Assembly: GCA_013698395.1 (NCBI GenBank)
Contig: JACCUZ010000316.1
Coordinates: forward strand, 1-7,247
Direction: 5' to 3'
Source: Sporichthyaceae bacterium
GTDB lineage: Bacteria > Actinomycetota > Actinomycetes > JACCUZ01
DNA: 7,247 nt
In this document: positions 5,705 to 7,247 of the stretch, in pieces
Layout: each line of letters starts with the position of its first letter
Position numbering within the stretch: position 1 is the stretch's first letter
Made by a program: the position numbers and the translations under genes
Notes under the pieces: generated by a model
Seen by the model: only the letters and a program-made list of their open reading frames with translations
Databases searched by the model: none
What the model was told of the DNA's origin: nothing

Positions 5705-6520
5705 TGCCGCCGCCTGGTCGAGCGCAGTCCGCAGCCGGTCAGCGGTCCAGACCCATCCCGAGCCAGAGTCCTCGCCGGGGTTGCCCGACGCCTGCCACTC
5801 CAGCACCACGACGACGTTCGCCCGGTGGGCGGTGGCGACCTCGTAGTAGGACGGCTCCGAGGCGACCTCGGGGATGAACAGCCGCGAATGCCTGACCGCA
5901 CCGTCCAGACCCGGGACGACTTCCGAATTCCGCGTGCTCAGCGTGCCCTCGCTCGGGTCGACCGCCGTCAGACAGGTGGCCAGATCGGCATAGGCACGCT
6001 TGAGGGCGGCCTGTGCAGCGTCGCTGACGCTGTCGAAGCGCAACACGTACTCGCGTATCTCCGCCTCGCTGCCGTCCTGGTAGTACCGCGTGGACCTCAC
6101 CGCACCGGCCTCCCAGCCGCCCGGTCGGACCGCACACTGCTCGGGCAGGATGTCCGGCTCCTGGCGGGCGTCGACGAACGGCCCGGCCCGGTCATAGCCG
6201 GGGAACCCCGTGAGCTCGGCGGGGCTCAGGAAGGGTGCGGCGGCCAGGTCGAGCAGCTGCTTTTCGGATGTCGACACGGTCGGTTCGGACGTCGACACCG
6301 TCGGCTCCTCGGCCGGGGGGACGGCCCCTCGATCCGCCGTGAGACCTCCGGCCAGCCCGACCACTCCGGCGACGAGGGCCACCACGGCCACTCCGGCGCC
6401 GATCGACTGGTTCCGGGTGCGCCGGTTCCCGCGCCGGCGCACGCTTTCGGAGTCCGCCAGACCGACCCGGTCGACGTCGGGCTGGAGGGCGCGCAGCTTC
6501 TCTGCGATGCGGTCCGTCAT
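5693..6520 (-). CDS. Single-pass membrane protein of unknown function, candidate regulator of the adjacent ECF sigma factor
   Basis: I do not recognise a named family in this 275-aa protein. It has a short cytosolic N-terminus (1-39, MTDRIAEKLRALQPDV then an Arg-rich RRRGNRRTR stretch), one hydrophobic helix at about 40-60, a Pro/Ser/Thr linker with the heptad EPTVSTS repeated exactly (72-78, 79-85), and an extracytoplasmic domain of about 190 residues. That domain has just two cysteines, C129 and C183, which could form a disulphide, plus Trp and Tyr clusters. The ATG at 6520 lies 1 bp after the sigma-factor TGA, and GGAGG sits 9 nt upstream within the sigma gene, so the pair is translationally coupled. 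This arrangement and topology suit an anti-sigma factor or co-regulated sensor. There is no HxxxCxxC zinc motif, so it is not a classical ZAS anti-sigma. The role is inferred from context only. Confidence 0.75.
   Translation of the reverse strand: MTDRIAEKLRALQPDVDRVGLADSESVRRRGNRRTRNQSIGAGVAVVALVAGVVGLAGGLTADRGAVPPAEEPTVSTSEPTVSTSEKQLLDLAAAPFLSPAELTGFPGYDRAGPFVDARQEPDILPEQCAVRPGGWEAGAVRSTRYYQDGSEAEIREYVLRFDSVSDAAQAALKRAYADLATCLTAVDPSEGTLSTRNSEVVPGLDGAVRHSRLFIPEVASEPSYYEVATAHRANVVVVLEWQASGNPGEDSGSGWVWTADRLRTALDQAAAPAG
6264..6305 (-). repeat. Tandem duplication of 21 bp in the membrane-protein linker
   Basis: Two adjacent 21-bp units (6264-6284 and 6285-6305) differ at three positions, all third codon positions, so both encode the same heptapeptide. 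Each contains GTCGAC. It looks like an in-frame slippage or duplication product retained in a flexible extracellular linker. Confidence 0.8.
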
Positions 6521-6521
6521 G

Positions 6522-7043
6522 TCAGCTCACCTCCGCGAGCGTGTGGTCGGCGAGCAGCTCCGCGAGGGCCGCCCGGCCGCGGGTGAGGCGTGCCTTGACC
6601 GTGCTCTCGGGGGAACTCGTCTCGAGGGCGACCTCCGCGACGGAGAGGCCGCCGAGGTGGTGCAGGACGATGGCCCGGCGCTGCACGTCGGGAATCCTCT
6701 TGAGCGCGGCGACCAGCGCGACGTTGTCGACGCTCGGTTCCGGGGTGTCTGGGGGCGGACCGTGGCGCAGGAGGGCGACCACGCCGTTCTTGGTCTTGCG
6801 CCAGCGGCTGGCCGCGAGCCGCCAGGCCACCGTACGGACCCATGCCTCGGGGTCGTCGTAGGTCGAGACCGACGACCATCGCTGCCAGCCCCGGGCGTAG
6901 GCCTCCTGGACCAGATCCTGGGCGTCGGCGGGGTTCCCGGTCATCGCATACATCTGGTGCAGCACCCGCCGACTGGTGCCGGCGTAGAACGCGTCGAAGG
7001 ACGCCGCCTTCGCACCGGCGTCCATCGCCCTCGTGCCGCCCAC
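6522..7043 (-). CDS. SigE-family ECF RNA polymerase sigma factor
   Basis: This 173-aa ECF (group 4 sigma-70) factor has only regions 2 and 4. Region 2 spans about 15-85: SFDAFYAGTSRRVLHQMYAMT, then the core-binding DAQDLVQEAYARGWQRW (40-56), then DPEAWVRTVAWRLA. A variable linker with PPPDTPEP follows (about 86-107). Region 4 spans about 108-165, with ALKRIPDVQRRAIVLHHLGGL and a -35-reading helix-turn-helix around LSVAEVALETSSPESTVKARL. The style matches the actinobacterial SigE-family group. The GTG at 7043 is preceded by GGGAGG with a 6-nt spacer, better than the in-frame ATG at codon 7. There is no C-terminal SnoaL-like extension, so it is not of the ECF41 or SigJ type. It is followed 1 bp later by a membrane-protein gene that may control it. 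Target genes are unknown, though its own upstream region has an ECF-like promoter. Confidence 0.92.
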   Translation of the reverse strand: MGGTRAMDAGAKAASFDAFYAGTSRRVLHQMYAMTGNPADAQDLVQEAYARGWQRWSSVSTYDDPEAWVRTVAWRLAASRWRKTKNGVVALLRHGPPPDTPEPSVDNVALVAALKRIPDVQRRAIVLHHLGGLSVAEVALETSSPESTVKARLTRGRAALAELLADHTLAEVS

Positions 7044-7088
7044 CGACGTCCTCCCTGGCCATGTGGTCAGATCCCATGTCTCGCAAGG

Positions 7089-7118
7089 GATGACTCCCGA
7101 CCGCTGCTTCAGGTTGCA
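7089..7118 (-). promoter_or_regulatory. ECF-type promoter candidate upstream of the sigma gene
   Basis: On the - strand, TGCAACC (7118-7112) and GTCATC (7094-7089) are separated by 17 bp. The AAC-containing -35 and GTC-type -10 are the general look of ECF promoters. Transcription would start near 7082, leaving a leader of about 40 nt before the GTG at 7043. Autoregulation is a reasonable guess, not shown. Confidence 0.35.
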
Positions 7119-7142
7119 CGGCGGAGCGCGTCTCGTCCGCCG
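7119..7142. terminator. Hairpin between the right-edge gene and the sigma promoter
   Basis: CGGCGGA (7119-7125) and TCCGCCG (7136-7142) form a perfect 7-bp stem with a 10-nt loop. It lies 24 bp downstream of the proposed stop of the right-edge - strand gene and abuts the -35 element of the sigma promoter. It could terminate the upstream transcript or act as an operator for the sigma gene. Confidence 0.45.
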
Positions 7143-7166
7143 GTCGAACGAACTCGCAGCGTGTCG

Positions 7167-7247
7167 TCACGCAGGGGGCGGCGGGTCAGCCCCCACGATG
7201 GTGGGAATGACCGTCTCGACGAGCTCGCTCACCTCGCGGCCCCCGGG
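7167..7247 (-). CDS. Probable C-terminal end of an unidentified gene (partial)
   Basis: Reading in from the right edge on the - strand, 26 sense codons end at TGA (7169-7167). The peptide runs PGGREVSELVETVIPTIVGA and then DPPPPA. Third positions are almost all G or C and the sequence resembles a helix followed by a Pro-rich tail, as at a protein end. A GC hairpin (GGGGGC at 7174-7179 with GCCCCC at 7189-7194) lies just before the stop and another lies 24 bp after it, fitting a 3' end. Too short to assign a family; it may be a chance open frame. Confidence 0.45.
   Translation of the reverse strand, partial: PGGREVSELVETVIPTIVGADPPPPA
7174..7194 (-). terminator. GC hairpin at the 3' end of the right-edge gene
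   Basis: GGGGGC (7174-7179) pairs with GCCCCC (7189-7194) around a 9-nt loop, ending 4 nt before the proposed TGA stop in the - strand message. A smaller CCCAC/GTGGG stem (7192-7196 with 7201-7205) overlaps it. It may add to termination with the hairpin at 7119-7142. Confidence 0.3.

Noticed and set aside
5825..6586. A 253-codon + strand frame opposite the membrane-protein gene
   Set aside because: It has no domain signature, would run into the sigma gene, and the - strand frame has a good ribosome binding site, coupling to the sigma gene and a sensible membrane topology.
6517..7170. A long - strand frame of 217 codons overlapping the sigma factor
   Set aside because: It is rich in Arg, Gly and Pro and lacks domain motifs, as expected for an alternative frame of a GC-rich gene. 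The sigma frame has clear region 2 and region 4 sequence and a good ribosome binding site.
7201..7247. A + strand gene start (GTG at 7201 or ATG at 7207) at the right edge
   Set aside because: There is no Shine-Dalgarno sequence or -10 box at suitable spacing, and the opposite strand offers a frame with a stop and hairpins.
1..7247. Mobile element, prophage, CRISPR array, tRNA or a defence system
   Set aside because: No transposase, integrase, terminal repeats, spaced repeats or cloverleaf were seen. The genes are housekeeping or regulatory with uniform base and codon use, so no novel accessory system can be supported here.

Overview
The window is GC-rich (third codon positions nearly all G or C), uses GTG starts freely, and has gene content typical of an actinomycete. 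PcrA carries the C-terminal Tudor-like module, there is a stand-alone IcmB-type B12 subunit next to sucC-sucD, a SigE-family ECF sigma factor, and TANNNT promoters placed for leaderless transcripts. A Nocardioides-like member of the Propionibacteriales fits, but this is inferred from family resemblance and was not tested by search.

Layout, left to right: (1) pcrA on the + strand, open at the left edge. (2) A convergent secreted or membrane-anchored M23 (LytM-type) peptidase on the - strand, with only 9 bp between the two stop codons. (3) A 121-bp divergent control region (3010-3130) that is unusually G-rich on the + strand. It holds the peptidase promoter with an MtrA-like direct repeat and the probable leaderless promoter of the next gene. 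(4) Three + strand genes: icmB (B12-binding small subunit of an acyl-CoA mutase), sucC and sucD (the two succinyl-CoA synthetase subunits). sucC has its own probable leaderless promoter; sucD is translated from a strong Shine-Dalgarno sequence 5 bp after the sucC stop. (5) A convergent - strand pair, read right to left: a SigE-family ECF sigma factor and, 1 bp after its stop, a single-pass membrane protein of unknown function that may be its regulator. (6) At the right edge, the probable last 26 codons of another - strand gene.

How the parts work together: SucCD interconverts succinyl-CoA and succinate in the TCA cycle with substrate-level phosphorylation. B12-dependent mutases of the IcmB type feed branched-chain or odd-chain acyl-CoA carbon towards central metabolism, so the neighbourhood makes metabolic sense, although the catalytic large subunit is not in the window. 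PcrA (DNA repair), the M23 peptidase (cell-wall remodelling) and the sigma/membrane pair (envelope or stress signalling) are separate functions.

A recurring structural feature is that each gene end I could examine at a transcription-unit boundary has a GC-rich inverted repeat containing, touching or lying close to the stop codon. I found no RNA gene, insertion sequence, CRISPR array or clear sign of gene transfer. I see no convincing undescribed system. The least understood element is the sigma factor with its non-zinc-type membrane partner.
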